64,000 nucleotides of DNA. Origin: Ornithodoros turicata (Eukaryota > Arthropoda > Arachnida > Ixodida > Argasidae). A model generated the notes under the pieces. That model ran no database searches. It was not told the DNA's origin and saw only the letters and a program-made list of their open reading frames with translations. Each line of letters opens with the position of its first letter. Positions within the stretch are counted from its first letter, which is position 1. Positions 11,428 through 22,382 of the stretch are shown piece by piece. Location of the stretch: positions 102,889,962-102,953,961 of the forward strand of contig NC_088202.1 in NCBI RefSeq assembly GCF_037126465.1, written 5' to 3'. The position numbers and the translations under genes were made by a program.

Positions 11428-12236
11428 CAGAGTTGTGCGAATAGCAAAATTTCCATTGCGAATAGTCTACAAATATTTCACATACACTACGAATCGAATC
11501 CGAATAATTTCTTCAGATGGCGAATCGAATTCGAATAATCAGAAAAGGCCCAATTCGAATAATTTCGAACACCTCATGGTGAAGTATTTCGTGGTGTTGT
11601 GCTCATTAGATGATGTTCTGCTCTAAACATGTTAGCCTTTTCAACCAGTATAACATATCGCGAAAGAAGAGTCCCTCTCTGTTGTAAATGGTAGACTACA
11701 TTAATGGGATGAACTGCACTGAGAGTTAGTCAACATGTTCCATGCAGCCTGCTGTAAGTACATCTCATTTCTATGTTTATGTTGTGAATTTCTAGTACTT
11801 TTTTTAGAAACAGCACATACTTCCATCTGTTACTGAATATAACCTCCAAAGTTGGGAGTACATTTAGTGGTACCTGCAATGCCCAGAGTATAGTGTTGAC
11901 CATGAGCTCACAAAATTTGTTGACCTTAGTGACCGAATATTGTAAACAGTGTAAAGCAGGCTTCACCTAACGCTCCGGAGCAATGAGATGAAGCCGCCAT
12001 GCAGAATGGAGCGGCACACCAAAACAACAATGGCAGTAACGTGAAATGTGCTCCACCTAACTCTTGGATGTAATGAGGCGAAGCCCACCTGCAGAATGGT
12101 GATAACGAGACCTCGCTTCAGTACTGTAAGAAAAATATTCGAAAATTTCGAATACTGAACATAGGTTTCCAATAGCATTCGAATACCATCAGATGTTCGT
12201 TTCATATTCGAAATTTCGAATATTCGCACAGCTCTA
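11428..12236. mobile_element. TIR element with GTGCGAATA termini (hAT-like)
   Basis: The left terminus is CAGAGTTGTGCGAATAG. The right terminus, reverse-complemented, is TAGAGCTGTGCGAATATTCG. Subterminal sequence on both sides is dense in TTCGAA/CGAAT motifs. The flanks ATGACTAA and ACGACCAA agree at six of eight bases, consistent with an old 8-bp duplication. There is no transposase ORF. A shorter relative sits inside ILF2 intron 9 (30781-31261), and a fragment lies at about 41810-41920. Confidence 0.65.
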
Positions 12237-13646
12237 ACGACCAATGTTGCAGGGTCAAGTCACTGAACAGAATGAATGGTTTAGGGAAGTCAACGGGCTC
12301 TTAAGGTTCACTATAGCCATGCTAGGTCTGTAACAGCATTCACGCCATACTATAAATGTATTTTTATTCGGAATGTATGAATTTTCGCGCATTTCGTGAC
12401 CGCTAAAAAATCGCGAAAAATCGTACTCAGAAATAGAGAGACATAGTACCTTGATAGATTGATGCATAGTCGTGATGCAAATACACTGTCAGTTAAGTTG
12501 CCACAAGGCAACAAAAAGTACTAACCATACATGTTCCTTTATTTCACATTTGTCCTACGTTCTTGGAGCCAGCCTTGAGCAATGACAAGCAATCGTTGTG
12601 ACTGACGTACGTATGTACGAGATTTCCCTCACACCTAGATGTTCTACTGCAACTGACCTTAGGTTGGCTTGTAGCTGACCGAGGCTACCTAGAATTTCCC
12701 ACTAATCCCTCTATAGACGACCTGAGCCCCTACGTCATTAATTACGTTATGCCGCCGCGCAAAGCATGCTGGTGCGCATTATCAGCTTTATCAGCCTATC
12801 AGCCCCCACGTGTTTCCTGCTTCTTGCCCACCACAGCAAAATATAACATCGAACTGGCCTTCTCATGACGTCACATGTTTGTAAAGAGAGGGTCCCAAGC
12901 AGCACAATGTACTGAAAGTCGAGTGCAATAGGAGTGGACGGTATGTGTCTTATCAATGTTCTTTAGTTTCACGAGTCTGTTCAAGGCGTTCTACCTACCC
13001 GTCCACCCCTATTGCACTCGACTTTCGGTACATTGTGTTGCTTGGGGTCGTCTATTGTTATCTGGTGACCTTATCGGTCGTCCTGGTCCACCATTCTCAC
13101 TGGTCAGGAAACTGCACTAGAATCGCGAAATTAAATACACGCGAACAACTCTGCAAGTGACTGAATGAGCGATTTACGAAAATTTTATCGCAAATAGAAA
13201 TATGTGTACAGTACCCTATATGGAGATAACAAGAACTTAACAAGTGTGTGATCGTTCTCGTAAAAAAAAGCTCAGCTTGTTCAGAGAGGGATTTTTCTAG
13301 CACCCCACCCCCAAAGATCCAACACTCCCCCAAAATACCTGCCAAAAAAGCCAGCACATACCGGTGTCACACACTCCCTGCGGAATTACCCCCCCCCCCC
13401 CCCCCGGGCTGAAAATCCTGCGCAAATCTATCTCACCACATGCAGGAATGCTACATGCACACTCCACTGTAACAGGATCTAGCACTGTAGCAGGTATGGT
13501 TTACTTTGCCACTACTCCTATAATAACAAAATAATTCATGGCCTTCTGTCGCAAGGCAACTATGATCATGAGTGATGTCACACTGCTCGCTCTGTGCATT
13601 AATTTTGCCCGCCAGCACCGAGACCTCAACGAATGGCACACTGTAT
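12237..13646. other. Intergenic sequence with one hairpin repeat
   Basis: Apart from the 12890-13050 hairpin and a C tract at 13391-13405, no feature is supported. A SAC3D1 3' UTR may extend in from the right, but no AATAAA was found on the minus strand here. Confidence 0.5.
12890..13050. repeat. Foldback hairpin, about 52-bp arms
   Basis: Arms 12890-12941 and 12999-13050 are near-perfect reverse complements. They share CAATGTACTGAAAGTCGAG against CTCGACTTTCGGTACATTG, and GGTCCCAAGC against GCTTGGGGTC. A 57-bp loop separates them. Both arms translate to nearly the same peptide in opposite genomic orientation, which is a consequence of the inversion and not evidence of coding. Confidence 0.65.
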
Positions 13647-13767
13647 TTAGCGTCCCTTGCGGAAGACGGCGATTCTAAGCAGCTTCTGGCCTACCACCAA
13701 GTTGCTGGAATCCTCGGATGGGCTGGAACCCAAAACCTTGGGTTCAGTAGGCACACACAACGTAAAA

Positions 13768-14816
13768 CTATGGATGAGTGTGCTGCTCTTGAACACTGTG
13801 CGGAATACATGCCTGGCCTTGTTGAAACTTCCCAGTGCTCTTGAGAAACTTCACTGTATCACTCAGAACAGTAAGTTCGTGGAAAATGCACAAATCTTTT
13901 GTTTCTTCTACTGTGCACTGGAGCCAATGACTCAAATCATGTTGTGGAAACTTGCAGTTCTGAGAACTATATGCCACGTTCAAAATTTGTAAGGCATGCC
14001 TGGAAAAGAGACAAGGAAAGTTGCACTAAAAACTGGCAGCTTAGAAAGCTCACATAAATCATAATGAGCTATTCTATTACCACATCTTGAAAAAAATGAG
14101 TAAGAAACCCAAACAAAGTAAAAAATTTCTGTTCAGCCACCTGTCTTGCATTACATTACATTACAAGCATAAACAGGCAAAGAACAAGGCACACTTATAC
14201 TCCATTTGTAGCAACAAGAATAAGGACACACGGTTAGAAATGGGAGTTGTACCAACCGGCCCTACTTTTTCTGTTGACACTTATACTGTTACATAAACAG
14301 AACATATTTTTGAGGCAAAAAGATATCCCATGTAGGTATATACACATACATCCTTATCTTGTTCAAGTGCTGATGGAGGCAGCATGCTAGTAGGAAAGGC
14401 AGCTTTCTGTAATATCGCAGTAGCCGTACAAAATTCCCATCCAGGTATGCAGCACTGATATCTGCAGACCTTTGGACAAGTACGCTGGATCTGAAAAACA
14501 GATTTTGTAGTCATTGCTGTGCATGAAGGAAAACAGTACCCAACCCTCTCTCAACAACTCCACTTCAGAATGAACATGAGTGACGAGTACCAGCCGCACA
14601 CACAACTGCAGGGAATTTGGACCTACGGCTCTTCCACATTACTTTCTTCTATATCTCAGTCTGTACAATGAGGAACATTGGGTGTTTTGAAGGGCGACCT
14701 TCTCTCTCTTATACTCTTCCAAAGTGGAGAACCAAAGGAAGTGTACCATTGGTGTATCTTTACCACACATTGTTACTACCCATACTACACCATGGCAAGG
14801 GAGCATGCAAGCTCGA

Positions 14817-14847
<31 letters not shown>

Positions 14848-17800
14848 CAACAGTCTGGACACAAGAAATGACAGAAGAGAATGTGATTTGGGTCCTCTTC
14901 TGATGGCAGCCTTTAATATCTCCTAGGTATTGTGTTTGTGCTTGCCGTTCCACATGCAGCGAAACAAGAACAGTAGTATAAAGCCCTCAGTACGTGAAAT
15001 TGGAAAGCTGTAATACACAGCTAGTATTGCTCGGTTGCTTGTCCACCTCTGCATGTTACCTGGACATCTTTTATTCCAGCATGGACAACTTTTATTCCAA
15101 GGAAGCTGTCTTGGAGGAAACTTTTGTGGGAATTTAATAGCTTTAGCTATGTGGCTGGCATATAGGTAAAAATGTGCGTGCTGGAATTGTTGATGCAAAG
15201 TGAGGGCTTCAAAATGATCAGTAGACACAAACAAACAAAACCATTGCTAACAGTCTGTGTACATCATGGCAGCACGATGTGTCACTGCCTTATTCTGTTT
15301 TTCTGCCTACCGACAGGAAAGTGTTCGCTTTCCTCATCGCACTGAAAAGACTGACATGCATTTCTCAGGGACCCATTGACTGAAGAGGCAAAATAAATGT
15401 TCCATGTTTCCCATAAAAAATTTTTACAAGTCAATTTCTTCCGTACTTGGAACTTCAGGAAGTTTCTCCTCAACATTGTGATACAACGAGACTGAAAAAC
15501 TTTCTTTTTCATACCGTACATTTCTTGGCATGGTTATGCAGTGGCTGAGAGCCTCTACAGAGCCTAGATTGTGTAGCAGATACATGGCTTCCATTTCAGG
15601 CCTGTTAGGGCATGCATCTGCACTTTCCTGGTACATCACAAGCAACCTCTTCAAGCATTCCTGAAGGTGCTGAGCATTGATGTAAGAGTCGAAATGACTA
15701 CTCTTCTCACTGCATGCCCTAGAAAAGGAATTGGATATAAGCTTGGTATACAGCTACTTTGTAAAGCTTGCCTCGAAAGCGAGCTGGACAGTCAAGCGTA
15801 TGACCAAGGCTAACCTGAATGAAGAGTAGACATAGAAACGTACAGCTTGCTCGAGAACAGTCACGCACTCCTTGCCACTTGCTTGTTGAATCGTCATATC
15901 TTGCCTCAATGACCACAGTCTGTCCCAAGCAAACTTGTAAACCTCTATAAATTCTGCCTTATTTGAAGACACAATGCTGAAATAGTAACGACAGCAACTA
16001 GAACCCTACAATGAAGCCATGTAGATCCCAGACATGCGATTGTGGATGAGTACATACAGATGCATGGGTAAACTGCAAAAATACAAATTTTTGTTCGATT
16101 TCCAAAGGTGTCCATATTAGCATACATGCTACGTTACCATTATACACTTGTTTGCGACGTGCGTCGTACAAATGTCTGGCTTACTTCATCAAGTACTCTG
16201 AAGTTTTCAAGAGCACTGGAGGGGGTCTAAGGTTCCCGGGATTTGCAAGATGCTGTCCAGCAGCCGAACGTGTGAATATTTTAACTGTCTTGCATGGGTC
16301 AGCCTTGGGTCTGAAATGCATAAGAGCCATGTCAAGGCTACATAAAACATACCCCAACTTGGCTCATACCTTGCCTGATGTGCAGTGCCATCCAATACCT
16401 CAAAAGGGTGAAGTAGTCTCTCCCTTTCTCGCCTGCAGGATATGTAAACAACTATTACGTGATGCCATCTTGAGGAGCTGTGCTTACATTGGCAACCCAG
16501 ATGCAGGTCAGAACTAAATGAATGCTGTCACGTGATGCTCTATTACCAGTGGCTGGTAAGCATGCGAAATATTTCAATATTTCTAATGGAATTTTAAATC
16601 CAGCAGTTGGGTATTCTGTAATTCTCCCTTTAGTCAAACTGGTCCGCTGTGTGCTCATATGCTTCTTGCGGATCTTCGAAACTGTGCAAAGTATGCAGTG
16701 ATGGCCACTAACTACTTCTACAGTAGTTTAACTGTAACTACTTTGTGATTGAGTAGTTTAACTAGTAGTTCAACTACTTTTCAGGGGAGTATTTAAAACT
16801 ACTTTTTTAACTACTGCAATGTAGTTTAACTACATCTATAACTACTTAACGTTGTCCACCAACACCAATCCCTTGTAGTGTTCTTGGACACCTAAATATG
16901 AATCACAAGCAATAATAAACTTTGGCTCAAGCCATTGCTACGATCGTCAAATACAAAGCTTGCGGCGGGATTCTTTCTGTGCCTACGCGATAAACTAAGT
17001 TGCAGAATTATTTCACAGCAAATGATGCTTCACTAGACAAGCATTAAAAGTGAAGATTTAGTACACATGCATGACACAATTGCTCTGCACCTCCGTTTTC
17101 ATCCAACAAGTAGGTCAAGGTAAAAGTCGGAAGCACAATCCTGCCGTATAGCTTGAGGCAAAATCGGCAGTAGTTGGCGCCTTCAATAACCTAACTACTG
17201 TAGTTAACTACTTAAAATAGTAGTTTAACTAGTAGTTGCCACTACATTTCTGCAAGTACAGTAGTTGATAACTGCTTTTTAACTACAGTCAGGTAGTTTA
17301 ACTAGTAGTTTAACTACATGTAGTTAACTATCATCACTGGCCATCACTGAGAGTATGTACCATTTTGTTTTGTGAAAAGCAAAGAGTACATCATAAAAAG
17401 GGTAATCCTTGCATAGGCAACAGGATGTTGGCGGTACCAACTACATACCCAACCACTACACATGCTGCTGGCTTCTGAACCGTGATGCTCAATGTGCAAT
17501 ATGAATCACGCATGGTTTGTGCTACCTTTGTAGCTCTGAAATGCAGTGGGCCAATAACTATGGTGGGGTGACCAAATAGCACAGATGGTTTGGAGCATAG
17601 ATTGAGAAGTTACCCATCAAAAAGAACTCGTTACAAGTTAAGTTACCGTGTGCGAAATGTAACTAAGTTAATAATGAAGTTCTTCAGCCTGAAATGTAAC
17701 TCGCAGTTACTGAGTTACTTAAAAAAAAGAACGAGTTACTTCCAAGTTACTTCGGACACAAAATAGCATTACGCAGGTGCAGCGCGCGTGAGCAGTTGAG

Positions 17801-19170
17801 TTAGACCTTGAGTTGCCTGCGGAGAAGTGGAACACGCTTAGATCGTTTTTGTTTATGTCCAACAATAGAGCTCTTCCTGTTTGTAAACAAATGACGTCAT
17901 AGTGTTCGACAGCGCCAAAATTTGGTAGAATTGAACTACGCTCGAAGCTAGAGGTGAATAAGGTCGCGCCCAAAAGCCACGCTCTTGAGCGGATTACGAT
18001 ATGGTCCCTTAAGGGGACGCGACCCTCGGTCCTACTTTTCTTTCAATGCGAGGCAGCGACCAAGTGCCTGTTCGTGGAACCCAGCCCTCTCCTTCCGATT
18101 TGTTTCGGTTTCAGTTTGCCTACCAATGTCATGATGACATTTCTCTGGTAGAGGTCTATTCGAACGCTTTGCATCTTTACTCCCTGTGGGCGCACAATGA
18201 TTCAGCTTCATTTCAATGGCAGCGGTTCTTACTTCCTGAATAAAATACTGTCATTGATTGAATATCACGTTCTATGGTAAAAAATGCCATGGAGGAACCG
18301 GAGAGAAAGCAAGAAAATATGTGGATGTGAGTGAAAAGCGAGTTAGAAGTAACTTGGAACTTAAGTTACTTTGGCAAAGTTACCTGAAAAAGGAACGAGT
18401 TCCTCTAAAAGTTACCACGGCACAAAAGTACCGAGTTCAGTTACAAGTTACCAAAAAAAGGAACTTAGTTACAGTAACGAGTTACCTCGAACTCTGGTTT
18501 GGAGAGGATCAGGGATGTACGTACCTCCTCCCCCCAAAAAAGAAAACAAAATCTGCTGTTAATGTCTTACATAAATGTACACGGTGGTAAGTCAGTGCGG
18601 GGCTGTCGTACTTCCCTACTGCCAGTCGCACATCTGGGAAGGGGTCTGGATGTCCCCACACACACACTCTTCAAATGAAAATTATGTGCAAATCTCTAAA
18701 GAGGTTAACCCTACGAAGATTCCTCGCATACCACCTCCAGTAGATGGCAGGAGGCTCATAACAAAGAATGCTGGAAGATAAAGAACACACCCTCGCGATT
18801 AATTTACTTATAAAGGATGGCATGTAGATGGACATAACTCCAATAACTGATGCACCTTGTCAAGTTGCAAATATTACGCGCTCCAGTGTTCGTATTTGGG
18901 AGTAAAAATTCGTCATTTTGTACGCACCCTGCCGACGCAAAGTGACAGAAGACGTCATGTGTTATTCTATTTCACTTTTTCTTTTTGTTTGCTTTGCATC
19001 TATTTTTTGTACCCCCGTCCCCCAACTCCTTCTCCGCACCGCACATACACCCGAGCGCACACAGGTTTTTAAGCTCTTGGCAACGCACTGGCTGTTGTCC
19101 TCTAAATACTGTACCATTCTCGTTCTTTGAGTGGGCACATATCTAGGCATCTGCCGGCAATTGCGCTCAT
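13768..19170 (-). CDS. SAC3D1: SAC3/GANP domain-containing protein 1 (SAC3D1-like), 7 exons
   Basis: Minus-strand exons: 19170-19115, 16432-16370, 16310-16185, 15976-15815, 15718-15515, 14490-14350, and 13999 to a stop at 13768. All introns are GT-AG and all phases agree, giving 327 residues. The start MSAIAGR leads directly into the family signature CLDMCPLKER (residues 8-17), continued by RERERLLHPFE from exon 2. Other SAC3 hallmarks are FTRSAAG (exon 3), DRLWSLRQDMTIQ (100-112), MYLLHNLGSVEAL (181-193), DGNFVRLLRYYRKLPFL (220-237) and ILNVAYSSQ in exon 7. Human SAC3D1 is about 30 residues longer. In mammals the protein is linked to centrosome duplication and mitotic progression; other SAC3-domain proteins act in mRNA export. 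The 3' end is uncertain: a second open frame takes over near 13815 and runs to 13647. Intron 1 (2.7 kb) carries two hAT elements. Upstream, UROD is divergently arranged. Confidence 0.9.
16696..17349. mobile_element. hAT-type element in SAC3D1 intron 1
   Basis: The termini are CAGTGATGGCCACT at the left and TGGCCATCACTG at the right. The flanks AAAGTATG (16688-16695) and AGAGTATG (17350-17357) match at seven of eight bases. Both subterminal regions are packed with TAGTTTAACTA/ACTAGTAGTT motifs, the repeated binding-site-like architecture typical of non-autonomous hAT elements. At 654 bp it has no transposase frame. Confidence 0.85.
17596..18496. mobile_element. hAT-type element, copy A of a 0.9-kb family, in SAC3D1 intron 1
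   Basis: It starts CATAGATTGAGAAGTTAC and ends GAGTTACCTCGAACTCTG, an imperfect TIR. The flanking GTTTGGAG is present exactly at 17588-17595 and 18497-18504, a perfect 8-bp target duplication. Subterminal repeats of AGTTAC/GTAACT occur at both ends. The interior (about 17950-18240) is shared with copy B at 60532-61424, including GGTCCCTTAAGGGGACGCGA and a CTGAATAAAATACTGTCA stretch. A 110-residue open frame at 18258-18590 runs past the end of the element and is not a gene. Confidence 0.9.
18505..19114. other. SAC3D1 intron 1, 5' part
   Basis: Intron sequence between the hAT insertion and exon 1. Contains an A-rich stretch (18535-18549) and pyrimidine-rich sequence. No other feature seen. Confidence 0.6.
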
Positions 19171-19835
19171 TATAAGGCTTGAGCGTGAGACTGAGAGAGT
19201 TCACAAAGCTGGAATGCATCAACCACAGCTAAAAATTCAGCGAAGTGTCCAACAAGCACCATATCCTGCAGACTTCCAGACACTGACACTAATGCGCGCT
19301 GCTCACAAGTTTGTATCCACTGTGAACCAAACGTCACATTAGCAACGGAACATCAATCTGCAGATCACATCGTGGGCGGAGGTGTGTTTCTGGTAAGTTT
19401 TGGTGTATCGATCGTACCCTGCCCTCTCTATAACCTAGAGCTAGAGGCTAGAGTCGGCCACTAGCACTGGATACGGCTTGTTCTGTCTACACTTTTGGCT
19501 TTTGTGGGTTTGTATCTCTGTCCCTGCCACCTCCTCAAACGCAAGGAAATAATGCCGTCTACTTATATTTTTATGTTCTGCTCATCGATTTTCTCCATGT
19601 TTTCTGCGAAGACTGCTTCCACATTCAGGAGGTGTCGCCAGAGTTGCGGGAGCTCGCGGCGCGCGCATTTTAAAGTTGACAAGGCACACATCAAAGCTAA
19701 CACGTGAATGCTCGTGAACGGAGTTCGCAAGATGAACGGTTCGACTCCGACGTTGCTTGGCTAACTTTGCTTTAGCGAAGACGTCTGATAGTTCCTGAAG
19801 CACGCTGTCGACTAGGCATAGTTGAGACACGCGAG
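19171..19835. promoter_or_regulatory. Divergent promoter region shared by SAC3D1 and UROD
   Basis: The 665 bp between the SAC3D1 start codon (minus) and the UROD start codon (plus) must hold the 5' UTRs and promoters of both, unless an upstream non-coding exon exists. The UROD-proximal part is GC-richer (for example GGGAGCTCGCGGCGCGCGC around 19648-19666) than the SAC3D1 side. No TATA box at a sensible distance from either start was convincing, which is usual for housekeeping genes. Assignment is positional. Confidence 0.55.
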
Positions 19836-20930
19836 ATGGCCACTGAGCTTCCTCCACTGAAAAATGACCGTCTACTGCGGGTAGCAAGAGGTGAAAAAGT
19901 GGACCGAGTACCGGTCTGGTTGATGCGTCAGGCCGGTCGGTATCTACCAGAGTTTCGTGAGCTCCGTAGGGACTATACGTACGACGAGATCTGCCGCACG
20001 CCAAGGCTCGCATGTGAAGCGACCATGCAACCCCTACGTCGTTATGATGTCGATGGTGCGGTTATGTTTGCCGACATGCTGGCTCTCCCCAGGGTAATGG
20101 GACTTTCCGCTGAAATGCTCACAGAGACAGGGCCCCACTTCCCGGAACCACTCGACGACCCAAAAGACCTCCGCAGGCTGAGAGATCCAGATGTATCAAA
20201 GGAACTAAAGTACGCCTTCGACGCCATCGCACAGGTACGGCGCGAACTGCAAGGCAGGGTGCCAGTCATTGGCTTCAGTGGCGCACCTTGGACGCTGATG
20301 AGCTACATGATTGAAGGTACCGGTAGCAAGACCATGTCTAAGGCAAAGCGTTGGCTGTACGCTACACCCCGTGAAAGTCATGAGCTTCTAGGGCGCCTTA
20401 CAAACGTCATCATAGAGTACATGACAAACCAAGTCAAGTACGGCGCTCAATTTCTGTACCTTTTCGACACAAACGTGCGTGTTCTGGATTCCCGCATGTT
20501 CGCAGAGTTTGTAGTGCCATACATTAAAAGGATCCGTGAATATGTGAAGGACAGCCTGGCCAGAGAGAACCTTCCCGATGTGCCCATGGCGCTTTTCCCA
20601 ATGGGTGCGCATTATGCTCTCGATCAAGTGAGAGACATTGGATTTGAAGTCGTTGGCGTGGACTGGTGCATCCCACCAAAGGCAGCGAGAGAAGTACTGG
20701 GTCCCAATATTACCTTGCAAGGTAACTTGGACCCATGTGCACTGTATGCAACTACTCCACGCATCGCAGTTCATGTGAAGAATATGCTAGCAGACTTTGG
20801 AACTGACAGATACATTGCCAATCTGGGTCATGGGCTCTACCCAGATATTGAACCTACAAAGGTGGCCGTTTTTGTTAAAACCGTGCATCAGGAGTCCGCA
20901 AAAATGATAGCACACCCAGCCCCGCACTAA
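19836..20930 (+). CDS. UROD: Uroporphyrinogen decarboxylase, intronless
   Basis: Cytosolic enzyme of haem synthesis that removes the four acetate carboxyls of uroporphyrinogen III to give coproporphyrinogen III. The single 364-residue frame matches animal UROD along its full length (human is 367). Landmarks: VWLMRQAGRYLPEFREL (27-43) with substrate-binding Arg31 and Arg35; MFADMLALP with catalytic Asp80 (human Asp86); GFSGAPWTLMSYMIEG (146-161) with Tyr157 (human Tyr164); LQGNLDPCALYA; and NLGHGLYPD with His332 (human His339). At the position of human Ser219 there is Thr212, in FDTNV where the family usually has a Ser-x-Ala-Gly segment. The start has a good Kozak context (purine at -3, G at +4), and no earlier in-frame ATG extends the homology. 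AATAAA follows six bases after the stop. There is no intron, no poly-A tract and no obvious flanking duplication, so both an old retrocopy and intron loss are possible. SAC3D1 lies head to head upstream. Confidence 0.97.
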   Translation: MATELPPLKNDRLLRVARGEKVDRVPVWLMRQAGRYLPEFRELRRDYTYDEICRTPRLACEATMQPLRRYDVDGAVMFADMLALPRVMGLSAEMLTETGPHFPEPLDDPKDLRRLRDPDVSKELKYAFDAIAQVRRELQGRVPVIGFSGAPWTLMSYMIEGTGSKTMSKAKRWLYATPRESHELLGRLTNVIIEYMTNQVKYGAQFLYLFDTNVRVLDSRMFAEFVVPYIKRIREYVKDSLARENLPDVPMALFPMGAHYALDQVRDIGFEVVGVDWCIPPKAAREVLGPNITLQGNLDPCALYATTPRIAVHVKNMLADFGTDRYIANLGHGLYPDIEPTKVAVFVKTVHQESAKMIAHPAPH

Positions 20931-20935
20931 ATGGG

Positions 20936-20941
20936 AATAAA
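20936..20941 (+). terminator. UROD polyadenylation signal
   Basis: Canonical AATAAA beginning five bases after the UROD stop codon, implying a very short 3' UTR. A T-rich region around 21060-21070 could serve as a downstream element for a later site. Confidence 0.6.
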
Positions 20942-22222
20942 TGGGAACAAATTAATTTCTGCGTGGCTCATGCATGCACCAGTGTTAATGAAATTCCGTG
21001 GTTACAAATTCAGTACTAGACAATGTTCAGCACCAGTTGCAGAACTTGTCGAAGCTGTGATGTTTTTTTGTGCTCCAGTACTGTGGTTCCTAGTTTAGTC
21101 TTCCATAGTTTTTTGCATCTTGTGTATATGTGTGCATCGCTGTGAAGAGATGCTGCTATCCTAGCTAGACACTCACAAAATTGGGATGGCATCCTGCCAA
21201 AACGTTACCCTTGGTTCAAAGTGAATAGCTCATCAAATATCAGCCTGATCTGCTTAGTTACATGGGATATTTCAACCAGGCAAGGAAAATGTGAGAACTA
21301 CTGAATTTCAAAAACCGACTGGAAGGTACAAAGGTTGTTGAAGGTTTACCGAGACTTTCGCTCGAGGAAAATCAATCAGTAAGTGTAATGGAAAACTTTC
21401 GGAGGACGAAGTGCAATCCTTCTCCGGTCATCGGCTGGTGCGGCAGCTATTATGGCGGTAAGCAGTGTCTGTAGCTGTGGAACTGCGATGCATAATCAAG
21501 TTCCTTGTAGTGGCGGATCCAGACCCTCGCTTTTTATTTGGGGGGGGGGGCGGTTTTTTGTCTAAGCGCGTAGGGGGAGGAGCCAGAGGGCACTCAAATG
21601 TATAAACTGATGTTTTGAGGGGGAGGGAAGATCTTATGCATTAGTATTATAATACCGATTTCAAGGAAGTATTATGTATTAGTATTGTAATACATTCCGC
21701 TCCTTGCAGTAGAGTTTCTCCAGCAGCTGGAGCGCCCTCTACGAGCCACGTGTTAACATTTGAGTAGCAACTTCGGGGCGGTCTCCTGCTTTCCTTCGGT
21801 TAGATTTGTCTCGCTAAATGGTATCCACTAAAGCGAAGCTTATTACAATCGCTCAGTACAGCGCACCTTTATTTAGTGGGTCTAGGTTAGACAAAGTTAC
21901 ACTGCGCGTTCGGACTTTTTTGTAATGAAACATGTATGAGACGCGACGAGCTTGCTAGTCATGACTCTAGCCAGGCAAACCTCGCCGAAATTAAAAAGGA
22001 GCCGAATACTCAAAATTTCTTCCGTGGGTTTGACATTTTTACGGTTGCTGGTTTTTACGGTTTCCTTTCTCTCCTTTTCTAATTTTTGCGGTGGATTTTA
22101 GTTTTCCTGGTTTGTGACGGATGGGAATTGGTGTTCTCTTTTGATACATTCCTTGTAGAATACGAGGGAGAGGCGAAATTGCGGTACTACACGATCATCC
22201 TTATAGGAAGGACCCGTAATGT
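20942..22222. other. Intergenic sequence downstream of UROD
   Basis: No gene seen. A G tract at 21540-21550 follows GGCGGATCCAGACCC (21514-21528), a terminus-like motif similar to the GGCGGATCTGGGG end at 43528, so a fragment of that repeat family may lie here. A roughly 50-bp local duplication containing TATGCATTAGTATTATAATAC and its near copy lies at 21634-21695. Confidence 0.45.
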
Positions 22223-22382
22223 GAGTTTTAGCATACCGTACGCTGTCGCATTTGCGTATACGTAAGGGATAGCGTCTTGGTTTTGCGCAATGCGCAAAGC
22301 CCTGCTTATGTCTTGCGCGTGCGAACCACCAACGCTGTCCCTTACGTGCGCAAAGGCGACAGGGTACGTTATACTGAAACTA
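22223..22382. repeat. Palindromic hairpin MITE, copy 1
   Basis: The left arm GAGTTTTAGCATACCGTACG, followed by CTGTCGCATTTGCG, pairs with the right arm CGCAAAGGCGACAGGGTACG, followed by TTATACTGAAAC. The inner part repeats the inversion with GCGCAATGCGCAAAG. Two further copies are at 47772-47936 and 48039-48200. The whole element is one imperfect palindrome of about 160 bp, with no room for protein. Confidence 0.75.

Noticed and set aside
12747..13160. Two open frames encoding nearly the same peptide (STPIALDF...YIVLLG)
   Set aside because: They are the two arms of a foldback read in opposite directions, not a duplicated gene.
18258..18590. 110-codon plus-strand open frame
   Set aside because: It starts inside the hAT element and runs past its end. 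The AGTTAC repeat region creates the open frame by chance.
19582..20013. 143-codon minus-strand open frame
   Set aside because: Antisense to the UROD 5' region; UROD homology on the plus strand explains the open frame.
20388..20774. 128-codon minus-strand open frame
   Set aside because: Lies wholly antisense inside UROD and has no recognisable motif.
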